The notes under the pieces are model-generated. The model saw only the letters and a program-made list of their open reading frames with translations. It ran no database searches and had not been told where the DNA came from. Positions 45,398-54,708 of a DNA stretch of 64,000 bases are shown here, piece after piece (positions within the stretch are counted from its first letter, which is position 1; every line of letters begins with the position of its first letter). Where the stretch lies: positions 3,029,501-3,093,500 of the forward strand of contig CP046865.1 in the NCBI GenBank assembly GCA_039640505.1. Reading direction: 5' to 3'. The stretch comes from Rhodobacteraceae bacterium Araon29 (GTDB taxonomy: Bacteria; Pseudomonadota; Alphaproteobacteria; Rhodobacterales; Rhodobacteraceae). Position numbers and translations under genes: made by a program.

Positions 45398-46024
45398 CTA
45401 GGGCGTTCGGCGCCAAAGCTTGCTGGCCAGCCAATTCCAAAGACCGGCTGCACGATCTGCCCAGGGCGCAAGTGCCGGATCAATCCGCGCCGTACGAAAC
45501 CGCACCCAGCGCACCCAAAGGGCCCAAAACCCGCCGAAAAACACGACCAGTAAAACGATGTTGAGCCAAGGGATAATCCGCTCATCCGGCCCGGTGGCCG
45601 GTCGCACCGAGGTTGCGTTGGGATAAATCGATAAAAACTCATTGCGCCAACCGTAATGCCGGATCACCGCCCATTGGGTTGCACCATCCGCTTGCGGTCC
45701 AATCAGGTCCGTGGCACGGGCCTGTAGGTTGGCTGTGTTGAATTTGAAATAGGGCGGCCAGCCCCATCCTGTGTCTTCATTGCGGTAAATCATCGGCTTT
45801 TCATTGCTACGAAAGGTTTCGATGAAAAATACATCCCGGTTCACTGGGGCTTGGGCATTACCGCTGTCACCATTAGCCCAGAACCAGCTGTTCGAGCCGA
45901 AATCAATGCGTTTTTCATAGCTATTGGTAATTCTGACGATATCATGCTGCGGCAATGTATAATGCAAAAATCCAAGCACAAGCAGCGCTAAAATCAATCG
46001 TGTGGCCCACTTAAAATAAGTCAT
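45398..46024 (-). CDS. DUF1523 family membrane protein
   Basis: A 208-residue protein with one N-terminal transmembrane segment (residues 8-25), a soluble middle part and a second hydrophobic segment (about 147-167) before a basic C-terminus. The middle has 'QHDIVRITNSYEKR', 'RDVFFIETF', 'VYRNEDTGWGWPPYFKF' variants and 'AVIRHYGWRNEFLSIYPNA', the conserved blocks of DUF1523, a family mainly from Rhodobacterales. Function unknown. The gene is convergent with the FadR-type regulator, with 6 bases between the stops. Confidence 0.8.
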   Translation of the reverse strand: MTYFKWATRLILALLVLGFLHYTLPQHDIVRITNSYEKRIDFGSNSWFWANGDSGNAQAPVNRDVFFIETFRSNEKPMIYRNEDTGWGWPPYFKFNTANLQARATDLIGPQADGATQWAVIRHYGWRNEFLSIYPNATSVRPATGPDERIIPWLNIVLLVVFFGGFWALWVRWVRFRTARIDPALAPWADRAAGLWNWLASKLWRRTP

Positions 46025-46160
46025 TTAAAATCCCCAAAGATGCATCTCTTTGGGCCGATATAGGCATTCATCCGGTAAGTTGCATTAGGGCGGTAAAACT
46101 TTTTGCCACAATTACCAAACAACACGGGCCAAGCACATGGCGAGGCCCGTGATCATAGTT

Positions 46161-47369
46161 TTAGCCGACCACATTAAATTCGGGACCATAAGGATAACCC
46201 GTTATATTTTCATTGCCGGCGTCGGTAATCACCAAAATATCATGTTCGCGGTATCCACCTGCTCCGGCATGGCCTTGGCCAATGGTCAACATCGGCTCCA
46301 TTGAAATCACCATCCCAGGCGTCAAAACTGTGTCGATATCTTCGCGCAGTTCCAGACCGGCCTCACGGCCATAGTAATGCGATAGCACCCCAAAAGAATG
46401 CCCATAGCCAAAGGTGCGGTATTGCAGCAGATCACGCTCAGCAAAAAACTGATTGATCTTTTCGGTGACCTCGGCGCAGCTGGCCCCCGGCTGCAAAAGC
46501 GCCATGCCGTATTGATGCGCGGCAACATTGGCCTGCCAGATGGCAAGGCTTTCGGCGTCCACTTCACCGACAAACATCGTTCGCTCAAGCGCGGTGTAAT
46601 AGCCCGAAATCATCGGAAAGGTATTCAGCGATAAAATATCCCCGCGCTGCAAGCGCCGGCTGGTGACCGGATTATGCGCGCCGTCGGTATTGATGCCGGA
46701 TTGAAACCACACCCAAGTATCGCGGTATTCGGCATCGGGATAGGCCTCGGCAATGGCCGTTTCCATGGCATCGCGGCCCTGCATGGCAATGTCGATTTCG
46801 CGCGCCCCTTCGGCCACCGCATCGCGAATGGCATAGCCGCCGATATCAGCAACCCGCGCACCGGCGCGGATCAACTCAACCTCGGCCGCAGATTTGACCA
46901 TTCTTTGGCGCATCACCGCCTGCGCGATGTTGATTTTGGTCGATGGGCTTAGAAAAGTCTCGAGCTTATCGCTTAACGCGAGACTGAGGTGATCGCCTTC
47001 ATAGCCGATGGCTTTGCCTGCACCAGTGACTGATCGTATGGCGCGCCAGAAATTGTCACGCTGCCAGTCGGTATAGGTTATATTGTCGCCAGAGCACCGG
47101 CGCCAGGGTTGACCGGCATCAATGCCCGCCGAGATGGTGACATCTTCACTGGCAGTAACCACCAGCGCATAGGGGCGCCCAAAGGCACAGTATAAAAATC
47201 CCGAATAATAGGCGATGCTTTGCATCGAAGTAAAAACCGCAGCCTCGGCGCCGATCTCGGCCATGATTTTGCGAAGCCCGGTTAGACGGGATTGATATTC
47301 GGTTTGGGAAAACGGCAGCTTTGCCTTTTCCCCATTGTGGAAACGATAGAATTCTGGACGTGCAGTCAT
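46161..47369 (-). CDS. Creatinase (creatine amidinohydrolase) family
   Basis: A 402-residue M24-fold protein that matches Pseudomonas creatinase in its diagnostic segments: 'DAGQPWRR', 'TYTDWQRDNF', 'WFQSGINTDGAHNPVTSRRL' (with the active-site His), 'ALERTMF', 'YRTFGYGHSFGVLSHYYGRE' and 'MVISMEPML'. Creatinase converts creatine to sarcosine and urea and, unlike the peptidases of this fold, needs no metal. GGAGGG lies 6 bases before the ATG at 47369, so this start is preferred to one seven codons upstream. No sarcosine oxidase or urease gene is in the window; a FadR-type regulator is near. Confidence 0.87.
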   Translation of the reverse strand: MTARPEFYRFHNGEKAKLPFSQTEYQSRLTGLRKIMAEIGAEAAVFTSMQSIAYYSGFLYCAFGRPYALVVTASEDVTISAGIDAGQPWRRCSGDNITYTDWQRDNFWRAIRSVTGAGKAIGYEGDHLSLALSDKLETFLSPSTKINIAQAVMRQRMVKSAAEVELIRAGARVADIGGYAIRDAVAEGAREIDIAMQGRDAMETAIAEAYPDAEYRDTWVWFQSGINTDGAHNPVTSRRLQRGDILSLNTFPMISGYYTALERTMFVGEVDAESLAIWQANVAAHQYGMALLQPGASCAEVTEKINQFFAERDLLQYRTFGYGHSFGVLSHYYGREAGLELREDIDTVLTPGMVISMEPMLTIGQGHAGAGGYREHDILVITDAGNENITGYPYGPEFNVVG

Positions 47370-47657
47370 TTTTTGACCCTCCATTGACACGTTGCAAAAG
47401 AAGGTCCCGGCGTTCAGGACTGATAGGATGAGGCACGCTGATGTCTTTGCAGCAGCAGCGGGGCGACGCCATCGCCCTAGCCTGCGCTGTCTAAAGCCTT
47501 AAATACACGAAAACGCAAGCCCTAATACACGCGCAAGCATTGCGATCCGCCATGCTTGCGCGTACGCCCTAACCGGTTTAGACAGGGGCGAAACCACCCC
47601 ATGGCCCTGCCGCCAAAAAATAGCCGCCAAAGCTCTGGTACACAGGAGATGCGCCCT

Positions 47658-48341
47658 ATGGCCCTTGATCGCTCGATTAAAATTGCCCCCTCGATCCTAT
47701 CAGCAGATTTCGCCAATTTTGGCCAAGAAATCGAGGCTATCGAAGCACAGGGGTGTGACTGGGTTCATGTAGATGTGATGGATGGCCATTTCGTGCCAAA
47801 CCTGACCTTTGGACCGCCGCTTTGCGCAGCCATTCGCAAGCATATCACCACTGTTATGGATGTGCATTTGATGATTGCGCCAGTCGATCCTTATATTCAG
47901 GCCTATGCCGATGCAGGCGCAGATATCATCACCGCCCATATGGAAGCCGGCCCGCACAGCCACCGCACCATGCAAGCCATTCGCGCCGCCGGCTGCAAGG
48001 CGGGCATTGCGCTCAACCCTTCCACGCCGGCAGAAAGCATTGAATACCTGCTGGACATGGTTGATCTGGTCTGTGTGATGACCGTGAACCCGGGCTTTGG
48101 TGGGCAAAAGTTTATCCACTCACAAGTGGAAAAAACCCGCAAACTGCGGGCGATGATCGAGGATCGGCCAATACACATTGAAATTGATGGCGGCATTACC
48201 CCCGAAACCGCGCCACTGATGGCGGCAGCAGGCGCAGATGTTCTGGTTGCTGGCTCAGCCGTGTTCAAAGGTGGATCGGTGAAAAACCCCGCGCCTTATG
48301 GTGATAACATCCGCGCCATTCGCGCCGCGGCGAAAGGATAA
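47658..48341 (+). CDS. rpe: Ribulose-phosphate 3-epimerase
   Basis: A 227-residue TIM-barrel enzyme that interconverts ribulose 5-phosphate and xylulose 5-phosphate (pentose phosphate and Calvin-type pathways). Motifs: 'IAPSILSADFANFG', 'WVHVDVMDGHFVPNLTFGP' (metal His/Asp), 'DVHLMIAPVDPYI', 'MTVNPGFGGQKFI' and 'IDGGITPETAPLMAAAGADVLVAGSAVF'. The ATG at 47658 is 9 bases after CAGGAG. It is followed 2 bases later by the peroxiredoxin-like gene and then gph, a likely operon. Confidence 0.95.
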   Translation: MALDRSIKIAPSILSADFANFGQEIEAIEAQGCDWVHVDVMDGHFVPNLTFGPPLCAAIRKHITTVMDVHLMIAPVDPYIQAYADAGADIITAHMEAGPHSHRTMQAIRAAGCKAGIALNPSTPAESIEYLLDMVDLVCVMTVNPGFGGQKFIHSQVEKTRKLRAMIEDRPIHIEIDGGITPETAPLMAAAGADVLVAGSAVFKGGSVKNPAPYGDNIRAIRAAAKG

Positions 48342-48343
48342 AC

Positions 48344-48898
48344 ATGGCAGCTATTCCCCCAGTATGTGATTTCGGTTGGCCCGCGCCCGACTTTGCGCTT
48401 CCTGCCACCAGCGGCGAAACCCTTTCTTTGGCAGATATCAGCGGTGCAAACGGCACATTGGTGATGTTTATCTGTAACCATTGCCCCTATGTGCTTTCGG
48501 TGCTTGACCGGATCATTCGCGATGCGCGCGATCTAAAAGCTCTGGGCATCGGCGTAGCGGCCATTAGCGCCAATGATGTGGTCGCCTATCCGCAGGACAG
48601 CTTTGAGAATATGGCCAAACTGGCCAGCAAGCAGGATTTTCCTTTCCCCTATCTTTATGATGAAAGCCAAGCGGTTGCGCGCAGCTACGGCGCGGCCTGC
48701 ACGCCAGATTTTTTCGGCTTTAACAGCAAGCATGCGCTGCAATACCGCGGCCGGCTTGATGCATCAACAAGCACAGCCGGCCCAGCCGACCTGCGCCGTG
48801 ATCTGTTTGAAGCCATGAAGGAAGTGGCCGAAACCGGCCATGGTCCCAAAGATCAAATTGCTTCAATGGGATGCTCGATCAAATGGAAAGACGCGTGA
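48344..48898 (+). CDS. Thioredoxin-fold peroxiredoxin-like protein
   Basis: A 184-residue AhpC/TSA-type thioredoxin-fold protein. 'APDFALPATSGETLSLADI' is the typical opening, and the redox site is 'MFICNHCPYVLSV', a CxxC. 'SFENMAKLASKQDFPFPYLYDE' and 'ACTPDFFGFN' (with the cis-proline) complete the PRX_like1 subgroup pattern. A possible role is thiol-dependent reduction of peroxides or disulfides; no signal peptide, so cytoplasmic. It lies between rpe and gph and shares a 4-base GTGA overlap with gph. Confidence 0.88.
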   Translation: MAAIPPVCDFGWPAPDFALPATSGETLSLADISGANGTLVMFICNHCPYVLSVLDRIIRDARDLKALGIGVAAISANDVVAYPQDSFENMAKLASKQDFPFPYLYDESQAVARSYGAACTPDFFGFNSKHALQYRGRLDASTSTAGPADLRRDLFEAMKEVAETGHGPKDQIASMGCSIKWKDA

Positions 48899-49566
48899 AG
48901 GCTGTCATTTTTGACCTCGACGGCACATTGATTGACAGCGCGCCGGACATCCTCGCCGCTGTGAACAAAATGCTGAGCGGCGAAGGCTACGACACGCTTG
49001 ATTTGCCAACAGTGACCTCTTTTATTGGCAGAGGGCTGCCTAATCTTGTGGAACAGGTGATGAAAGCGCGCAGCATACCGCTGCCGATGCACGCAGAGCT
49101 CTGTGCAAAAGTCTTGAAGCATTACACCGACCCCAGCGATTTTTTGAAACAGCCTTATCCGGGGGTTTTGGACGCGCTTAAATGCCTAAAGGCGCAGGGG
49201 ACCGCGCTTGCGATCTGCACCAATAAGCCCTTTGATGCAGCGCAAGCCGACCTAGATTTTCTTGGCATGGCGGATTTTTTCGATGCCATGGTGGGGGGTG
49301 ACACCCTGCCTGTTAAAAAACCCGACCCCGCCCCGCTGCACCGCTGCCTTGAGCTTTTGGGCGCCAAAGCCGCGCTATATGTGGGCGATAGCGAAACCGA
49401 TTACGACACAGCGCAAAACGCCGCATTTGATTTCGCGCTGTTCACGCTTGGATACCGCAAGAAAGAGCTTTCCTATTTCAAGGCGGCAACCCGCTTTGAC
49501 GATTTTGCCAAACTGCTGGGTATTGTCGAGGCATGGGCGGAGAAGAAATGTACAGATGTTTCGTGA
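48895..49566 (+). CDS. gph: Phosphoglycolate phosphatase-type HAD hydrolase
   Basis: A 223-residue HAD phosphatase beginning with GTG: 'VKAVIFDLDGTLIDSAPDI'. Motif I is DLDGT, motif II 'LAICTNK', motif III the lysine in 'LPVKKPDPAP' and motif IV 'YVGDSETDYDTAQNA'. The cap and order match Gph, which removes phosphate from 2-phosphoglycolate formed in DNA repair or photorespiration-like oxygenation. The GTG overlaps the TGA of the previous gene (GTGA). Position after rpe is the widely conserved rpe-gph arrangement, here with one gene in between. Confidence 0.88.
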   Translation: MKAVIFDLDGTLIDSAPDILAAVNKMLSGEGYDTLDLPTVTSFIGRGLPNLVEQVMKARSIPLPMHAELCAKVLKHYTDPSDFLKQPYPGVLDALKCLKAQGTALAICTNKPFDAAQADLDFLGMADFFDAMVGGDTLPVKKPDPAPLHRCLELLGAKAALYVGDSETDYDTAQNAAFDFALFTLGYRKKELSYFKAATRFDDFAKLLGIVEAWAEKKCTDVS

Positions 49567-49597
49567 TCATTGTAGCTAGCTAAGGCCAGTGACTTTT

Positions 49598-50362
49598 TCA
49601 GTGTAATTCCGCTTGGTAAAATGCTTTGATGGCATCATGATCTCTTAAATAAAGCGCGTGATGCCCTTGATCCAAACTACGCTGACAGTGTTCATTGCCT
49701 TGCGCCGCTTCTTGATACATCCAATTAACCATTGACTCGAGCCGCTCAGGAATAAGCCCAAAGGCGTCCCGCGCGGTTTGGGACGTCTCGCCGTAGGCCT
49801 CAACGAATAAATACATCCGGCGCAGCCTGTTTTTCACATCGCCAAAGTCGTCGTCAAATTCGCCAAAATTCAAGAAGGGCGAAAACCGATAAATCGCATA
49901 GGATATATCCCAAAGCCGAGGCGCGGGAAATGCGCAGTCGAAATCAAAAACGCCCACCACCTTTGCATCTTTGAACGTGCAGTTGTAGCTTGCAAAATCG
50001 CCGTGGCAGATCACTTCTGACGGCTGCTTGGCCGCAAACTGCCATGTTAAAGTTTCATCGTTAACAAGCTCGCGCGTAGCGTCATGGAATTGCCGTAGGG
50101 TTTTGCCCGCACTGTCAACAGCCACATCACTGGTCAAAAAATGGGGCAGTGGATCGTGTCCCACTTCGCCATCCATGTATTCAAAGACTTCGTTTCCATC
50201 TTTATCTTGCCCGAGCCATTTGGGCACAAAATCCAGCTGCTTTTCTGCACATACTGCTAGCAGTTTACGTATGGCCAAGCTCCAAGGATGATGCGTTCGG
50301 GTGACTCTATCCCCGGAAATACGCACTGTGTTCTGTCCGCCAGCAACTGTTTGGCTTTTCAT
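49598..50362 (-). CDS. Aminoglycoside phosphotransferase (APH) family protein
   Basis: A 254-residue protein with a kinase-like fold. The catalytic loop is 'VICHGDFASYNCTF' (Asp and Asn) and the metal-binding Asp lies in 'VGVFDFDCAFPAPRLWDISYAIYRF'. The N-terminal strand part is short, and the usual phosphate-positioning Lys is hard to place. Relatives phosphorylate aminoglycosides, homoserine, fructosamine or choline-like compounds; substrate unknown. It lies 7 bases after the alpha/beta hydrolase gene on the same strand, so the two are probably co-transcribed. Confidence 0.82.
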   Translation of the reverse strand: MKSQTVAGGQNTVRISGDRVTRTHHPWSLAIRKLLAVCAEKQLDFVPKWLGQDKDGNEVFEYMDGEVGHDPLPHFLTSDVAVDSAGKTLRQFHDATRELVNDETLTWQFAAKQPSEVICHGDFASYNCTFKDAKVVGVFDFDCAFPAPRLWDISYAIYRFSPFLNFGEFDDDFGDVKNRLRRMYLFVEAYGETSQTARDAFGLIPERLESMVNWMYQEAAQGNEHCQRSLDQGHHALYLRDHDAIKAFYQAELH

Positions 50363-50369
50363 TTACCCA

Positions 50370-51164
50370 TCACACATCCAGAAGGCGGTTTGTCATCTCG
50401 CTTTGCGCATCAACAAGGCCTTCGATCACATCGAAATGATGTTTATCTTCATCCACCATCAACGGTGCATCCCAGGCCTGCGACAGCCATCGCGCCTGAT
50501 CCAGAAATACTGGCCGCTCATCCGCACCGACCCAGACCGTGACTTTACAGCTTGGTTTGGCCATCAAAGCGGGGCTTTCTGCCTCAGCTGCGGCCATATC
50601 CATTTGAAACGAGCGGTTCATCGCGGTGTGCAAAAGCGGGCGCAAATCCGACACCGGCGATATGGCCATCACATGGGCAATACGCGCATGAACAGCGTCT
50701 GGCAGCAGATCCCCGACCCCCATGCGCGACACCAGATGGCCACCGGCAGAATGACCGGCAAGGACAATCGCCCCGTCGCAGCGATCGGCAATCACCTGCA
50801 CCGCGCGGGCAATTTGACCTGTAATATCACTGATACGCACCTCGGGGCATAGATCATAAGAGGGCAGCGCCACATGCCAGCCGCGCTCAACCGCGCCTTT
50901 GGCCAGATGCGACCAGTAGGATTTATCGAACTTTAGCCAATAGCCCCCATGCACAAAGATCAACACACCATGTGATGCCGCTTTCGGGGCAAAGCGATCA
51001 AATTTCTGCCGCGTGCTTGACCCGTAGGGAATATCCATTTCAGCGCGGCCCTGCGCCAAAGCCTGCGCGCGAAATGCCTCCGCCTCTTGGGTCCATGTTT
51101 CAACAAAGCCCTCTGCATTGGGAATATACGCCGCGTTGGCGTAGGCATCATCGTAATCTATCAT
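50370..51164 (-). CDS. Alpha/beta hydrolase, kynurenine formamidase-like
   Basis: A 264-residue alpha/beta hydrolase. 'VLIFVHGGYWLKFDKSYW' is the HGGxW oxyanion motif of BNA7/arylformamidase-like hydrolases. The nucleophile is in 'VLAGHSAGGHLVSRM', the acid likely in 'VWVGADERPVF' and the histidine in 'DKHHFDVIEGLVD'. Members split formylkynurenine or small esters. No tryptophan-pathway gene is near, so the formamidase role is only suggestive. The gene is divergent from the succinate-semialdehyde dehydrogenase. Confidence 0.82.
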   Translation of the reverse strand: MIDYDDAYANAAYIPNAEGFVETWTQEAEAFRAQALAQGRAEMDIPYGSSTRQKFDRFAPKAASHGVLIFVHGGYWLKFDKSYWSHLAKGAVERGWHVALPSYDLCPEVRISDITGQIARAVQVIADRCDGAIVLAGHSAGGHLVSRMGVGDLLPDAVHARIAHVMAISPVSDLRPLLHTAMNRSFQMDMAAAEAESPALMAKPSCKVTVWVGADERPVFLDQARWLSQAWDAPLMVDEDKHHFDVIEGLVDAQSEMTNRLLDV

Positions 51165-51240
51165 AAATCCCTCATTGCAAGCTTTAAAATAGTTTGCAGA
51201 GGTGCTAGGCCAAAGTCGAGCGGTTTTTTAGGAGATGGAC

Positions 51241-52719
51241 ATGTTGGATGAAATGACAAATTTGGCGGGTTTGTTGAAAGACCCGGACCTTCTGGCCACC
51301 AAGGGCTATTTGGCCGGTAATTGGGTGGATGGCACAACGGGCGATACCTTTGATGTTACCAATCCGGCCCGTGGGGATGTCATCGCGCAGGTCGCCGATT
51401 TCAGCCGCGCGCAAGCCGCAGAGGCCATTGCCGCCGCCCAAGCCGCACAAAAGGAATGGGCCGCGCGCACCGGCAAAGAGCGCAGTGTGATCCTGCGCAA
51501 ATGGTACGATCTCATGATGGAAAACGCCGAAGATCTGGCACTGATCCTTACCGCTGAGCAGGGAAAGCCACTTGCAGAAGCCCGCGGCGAGATCACCTAT
51601 GGCGCATCGTTTATCGAGTTTTTTGCCGAAGAGGCCAAACGCATTTACGGCGAAACCATTCCCGGGCATCAACCCGACAAGCGCATCACCGTGCTGAAGC
51701 AGCCCATCGGTGTTGCCGCGTCAATCACGCCTTGGAACTTTCCCAATGCGATGATCACACGCAAAGCCGGACCGGCCCTAGCGGCGGGCTGCGCTTTTGT
51801 GGCGCGCCCGGCAAAGGAAACACCGCTTTCGGCCTTGGTGATGGGGGTGCTGGCAGACAGGGCGGGGCTTCCCAAAGGCGTGCTATCCATTATTCCTTCA
51901 TCTCGGTCCTCAGAGATTGGCAAGGAATTTTGTGAAAACCCGGCGGTGCGCAAGCTGACCTTTACCGGCTCTACCGAAGTGGGCCGTATTCTGCTGCGCC
52001 AAGCGGCTGATAATGTGGTTAAATGTTCCATGGAGCTTGGCGGCAACGCGCCGTTTATTGTGTTTGATGATGCTGATCTTGATGCCGCTGTGGCAGGCGC
52101 TATCGTGTGCAAATTCCGCAATAATGGCCAGACCTGTGTCTGTGCCAACCGGATTTATGTTCAAGCCGGTATCTATGATGCCTTTGCGGAAAAACTTGCC
52201 GCTGCGGTGGGTAAAATGCAGGTCGGTGATGGGATGGCGGCAGACACGGCCCTAGGGCCGCTGATCAACCCAGAAGCAATTACCAAAGTCCAAGAGCATA
52301 TCGCAGATGCCACTGCCAAAGGTGCAAAAGTGATTTTGGGCGGCGAAACACCTCAAGGGCCGGGCAACTTCCTAGCCCCTACAATTGTGACCGGTGCCAC
52401 CAAAGATATGGCGGTGTCGACCGAGGAAACCTTTGGCCCCTTTGCACCCCTTTTCAAGTTTGAAGATGAAGACGAGGTGATCGCCTTGGCCAATGATACC
52501 ATCTTTGGTCTGGCCTCATATTTCTATGCAAAAGACCTCAGCCGTGTCTATAAAGTCGCCGAAGCACTAGAATATGGCATCGTCGGGGTGAATACCGGCA
52601 TAATATCAACTGAAGTCGCCCCCTTTGGCGGGGTTAAACAATCCGGTCTTGGCCGCGAAGGCAGCCACCATGGGATCGACGACTATCTGGAAATGAAGTA
52701 CATCTGCATGTCGGTTTAA
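51241..52719 (+). CDS. gabD: Succinate-semialdehyde dehydrogenase (NAD(P)+)
   Basis: A 492-residue aldehyde dehydrogenase of the GabD subgroup, converting succinate semialdehyde to succinate in GABA breakdown. It shows the NAD-binding 'SITPWNFPNAMITRKAGPALAAGC', the glycine motif 'KLTFTGSTEVGRILL', the general base in 'MELGGNAPFIVFDDADLD' and the nucleophile in 'NNGQTCVCANRIYV'. 'LISTEVAPFGGVKQSGLGREGSHHG' (IISTEVAP) near the end is typical of GabD. The ATG at 51241 gives good spacing from AGGAG; a second ATG at 51235 is too close. No GABA aminotransferase gene is in the window. Confidence 0.92.
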   Translation: MLDEMTNLAGLLKDPDLLATKGYLAGNWVDGTTGDTFDVTNPARGDVIAQVADFSRAQAAEAIAAAQAAQKEWAARTGKERSVILRKWYDLMMENAEDLALILTAEQGKPLAEARGEITYGASFIEFFAEEAKRIYGETIPGHQPDKRITVLKQPIGVAASITPWNFPNAMITRKAGPALAAGCAFVARPAKETPLSALVMGVLADRAGLPKGVLSIIPSSRSSEIGKEFCENPAVRKLTFTGSTEVGRILLRQAADNVVKCSMELGGNAPFIVFDDADLDAAVAGAIVCKFRNNGQTCVCANRIYVQAGIYDAFAEKLAAAVGKMQVGDGMAADTALGPLINPEAITKVQEHIADATAKGAKVILGGETPQGPGNFLAPTIVTGATKDMAVSTEETFGPFAPLFKFEDEDEVIALANDTIFGLASYFYAKDLSRVYKVAEALEYGIVGVNTGIISTEVAPFGGVKQSGLGREGSHHGIDDYLEMKYICMSV

Positions 52720-52817
52720 CAAAGCCAAAACCGGACCACTTGATTTGACCTGCAAGCAATTGACGCGCGCTGCGCGCTGATTTAGGCAGCGCCACTGTAA
52801 GGGTATCAGGAGCAAGA

Positions 52818-53747
52818 ATGGCACGCCGACGCAAAGGACGCGATATTTCCGGATGGATTGTGGTCGATAAACCGGCTGGCATCAGCTCGGCGGCGGTTGT
52901 GAACAAAGTCCGCTGGGCATTGGACGCTAAAAAAGCCGGCCATGCCGGAACACTTGACCCCGAGGCAACCGGCGTTCTGGCGGTGGCTCTAGGCGAGGCG
53001 ACCAAAACCATGCCGTATGTGACCGATGCGCTAAAGGGGTACGAATTTACCGTGCGGCTTGGTCAGGCCACCAATACCGATGATGCGGAAGGCGAAGTGA
53101 TCAAGGAAAGCAAGTTGCGCCCCGATGATGAAAGTCTCAAAGAGGCGCTCAATGGTTTTGTTGGGGATATTGAACAGATCCCACCAAAATTTTCAGCGGT
53201 TAAAGTTGATGGCCAGCGCGCCTATGCTTTGGCCCGCGCCGGCAAAGAGATGGAACTAAAAGCGCGGCCGCTTTTTGTCGACAGCCTGATCATGCTTGAC
53301 CGGCCGGATCAAGATCATGTTGTGCTTGAGATGATCTGCGGCAAAGGCGGATACGTCCGCTCGATCGCGCGGGATTTGGGGAATAGCTTGGGCTGCTATG
53401 GCCATGTGATCAACCTGCGCCGCATTTGGGCAGGCCCGTTCAAGGTTGCCAATGGGCTTTCATTCGAACAGATCGAAGAAATGGCGAGAACGCCCAAGCT
53501 GGACAGCCACCTAGTACCTCTAGAAGTAGCTCTTGAAGATTTGCCACAAGTGCCCTGCTCTGCCGAAGCGGCTGCGCGGCTGCGCAACGGCAATCCGGGC
53601 ATGGTTATTTCAAATGATCTTAGCTACGGCGATGCCTGCTGGACTGCTGTTGACGGGCAGGCCGTGGCCGTCGGCATCTATAAATCGGGTGAATTGCACC
53701 CAAATCGCGTGTTTTTGCATTCTGGCACCTCCGCGATACTGACGTGA
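52818..53747 (+). CDS. truB: tRNA pseudouridine-55 synthase
   Basis: A 309-residue pseudouridine synthase acting on U55 of tRNA. It starts '[22 protein letters not shown]' and has the catalytic Asp47 in '[23 protein letters not shown]'. '[22 protein letters not shown]' and '[15 protein letters not shown]' are the RNA-binding and core blocks. The final residues 'SAILT' are encoded by the 11-bp repeat at 53732, so the original C-terminus may differ. AGGAGC lies 6 bases upstream of the ATG. In many bacteria truB is followed directly by rpsO; here DUF1643 and a large RTX gene lie in between. Confidence 0.93.
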   Translation: MARRRKGRDISGWIVVDKPAGISSAAVVNKVRWALDAKKAGHAGTLDPEATGVLAVALGEATKTMPYVTDALKGYEFTVRLGQATNTDDAEGEVIKESKLRPDDESLKEALNGFVGDIEQIPPKFSAVKVDGQRAYALARAGKEMELKARPLFVDSLIMLDRPDQDHVVLEMICGKGGYVRSIARDLGNSLGCYGHVINLRRIWAGPFKVANGLSFEQIEEMARTPKLDSHLVPLEVALEDLPQVPCSAEAAARLRNGNPGMVISNDLSYGDACWTAVDGQAVAVGIYKSGELHPNRVFLHSGTSAILT

Positions 53748-53753
53748 TACTGA
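53732..53753 (+). repeat. Two tandem 11-bp units at the truB 3' end
   Basis: CGCGATACTGA then CGTGATACTGA, followed by CGC. The truB stop codon (TGA) lies inside the second unit. It is the third copy of the family seen at 1515 and 40038. Confidence 0.65.
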
Positions 53754-53861
53754 CGCAAAACAGACAGCGGATTCAGGCCATTTTGGGCTGGTTTCTGGGG
53801 GCAGGTTTTGCAATAGTTTTAAAGCGTGCGACCCCATATAAAAGGCGTAGGACTAAAACCT

Positions 53862-54392
53862 ATGATTACCAAAACCCATCAAAAAGGTGATGCCTTTTCG
53901 ACCGCGATTTATTCAGATTGTCTAGCCTATCGCTATAGCCTAACCCGAGTTTGGAACCCTAAGGGGCGCAAAGTCAATTTTGTCATGCTGAACCCATCCA
54001 CAGCGACCGAAGTACAAAATGATCCAACAGTTGAGCGCTGTGAGCAACGTGCGCGTGCCTTGGGCTTTGGGGCATTTTGTGTCACCAATATCTTTGCCTG
54101 GCGCGATACAGATCCAAAGAAAATGCGCGCCGCTATCGATCCTTTGGGCTGTGATAATGATGCAGCGATTCGCGACGCTTGCACATGGGCGGATCAGGTT
54201 ATTGCCGCCTGGGGCACCCATGGCGCCCACCTAGAACGCGGAGCCGAGGTGGCCAAATTGCTCGCATTGGTTAACGCGCCGATCTACCATCTAGGATTGA
54301 CCAAAGCCGGGCATCCAAAGCACCCACTCTATTTAAGCTATACAACGCAACCCCAACTTTGGGAAATCAAACCAGACAACAGCCCAGTTTAA
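53862..54392 (+). CDS. DUF1643 domain protein
   Basis: A 176-residue protein with DUF1643 landmarks: 'YRYSLTRVWNPKGRKVNFVMLNPSTATEVQNDPTVERC', 'VTNIFAWRDTDPKKMR' and 'VIAAWGTHGAHLERG', ending 'LGLTKAGHPKHPLYL'. The N-P-S-T-A and W-G-x-H/N-G motifs are conserved across the family, but the biochemical role is not known. The ATG at 53862 fits the family start; a 12-codon longer frame begins at 53826. It lies downstream of truB on the same strand, with about 115 bases between the genes. Confidence 0.85.
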   Translation: MITKTHQKGDAFSTAIYSDCLAYRYSLTRVWNPKGRKVNFVMLNPSTATEVQNDPTVERCEQRARALGFGAFCVTNIFAWRDTDPKKMRAAIDPLGCDNDAAIRDACTWADQVIAAWGTHGAHLERGAEVAKLLALVNAPIYHLGLTKAGHPKHPLYLSYTTQPQLWEIKPDNSPV

Positions 54393-54708
54393 AACAGTGA
54401 CGTCACCCGGTGGCTAGCGCCATCATTTTTACAATTTATGAATGTTTTCAGGCCAGTGCCCAGCGCTGTAGTGGTGATGTGCCCGGGTAGACCTTGCTTT
54501 TTCGAAAATAAAGTTTGTAACATCAGCATTTGAATTTCATTTTAATCGCAAAACTTGGCGCAAAGCAGACCCTTCCAGCAATGTAAGTTATTGGTATGAA
54601 TATCGACCTTTTTTAAAGCCTATCATTAACCAGTTTTCCAATTTGCAATTGTTCCAGCCCCCTTGAACCCGCACTATCATAAAGGGGCGTTATAAGAGCA
54701 GTGATGAA
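54393..54708. other. AT-rich intergenic region before the RTX gene
   Basis: About 316 bases with no gene seen. It is markedly AT-rich around 54505-54650, suitable for a promoter of the RTX gene. A GTGACGTCAC palindrome lies near 54397-54406. Confidence 0.4.

Noticed and set aside
50301-50852. A 183-codon plus-strand frame
   Set aside because: It covers parts of two well-supported minus-strand genes (APH-like and alpha/beta hydrolase) and has no similarity of its own.
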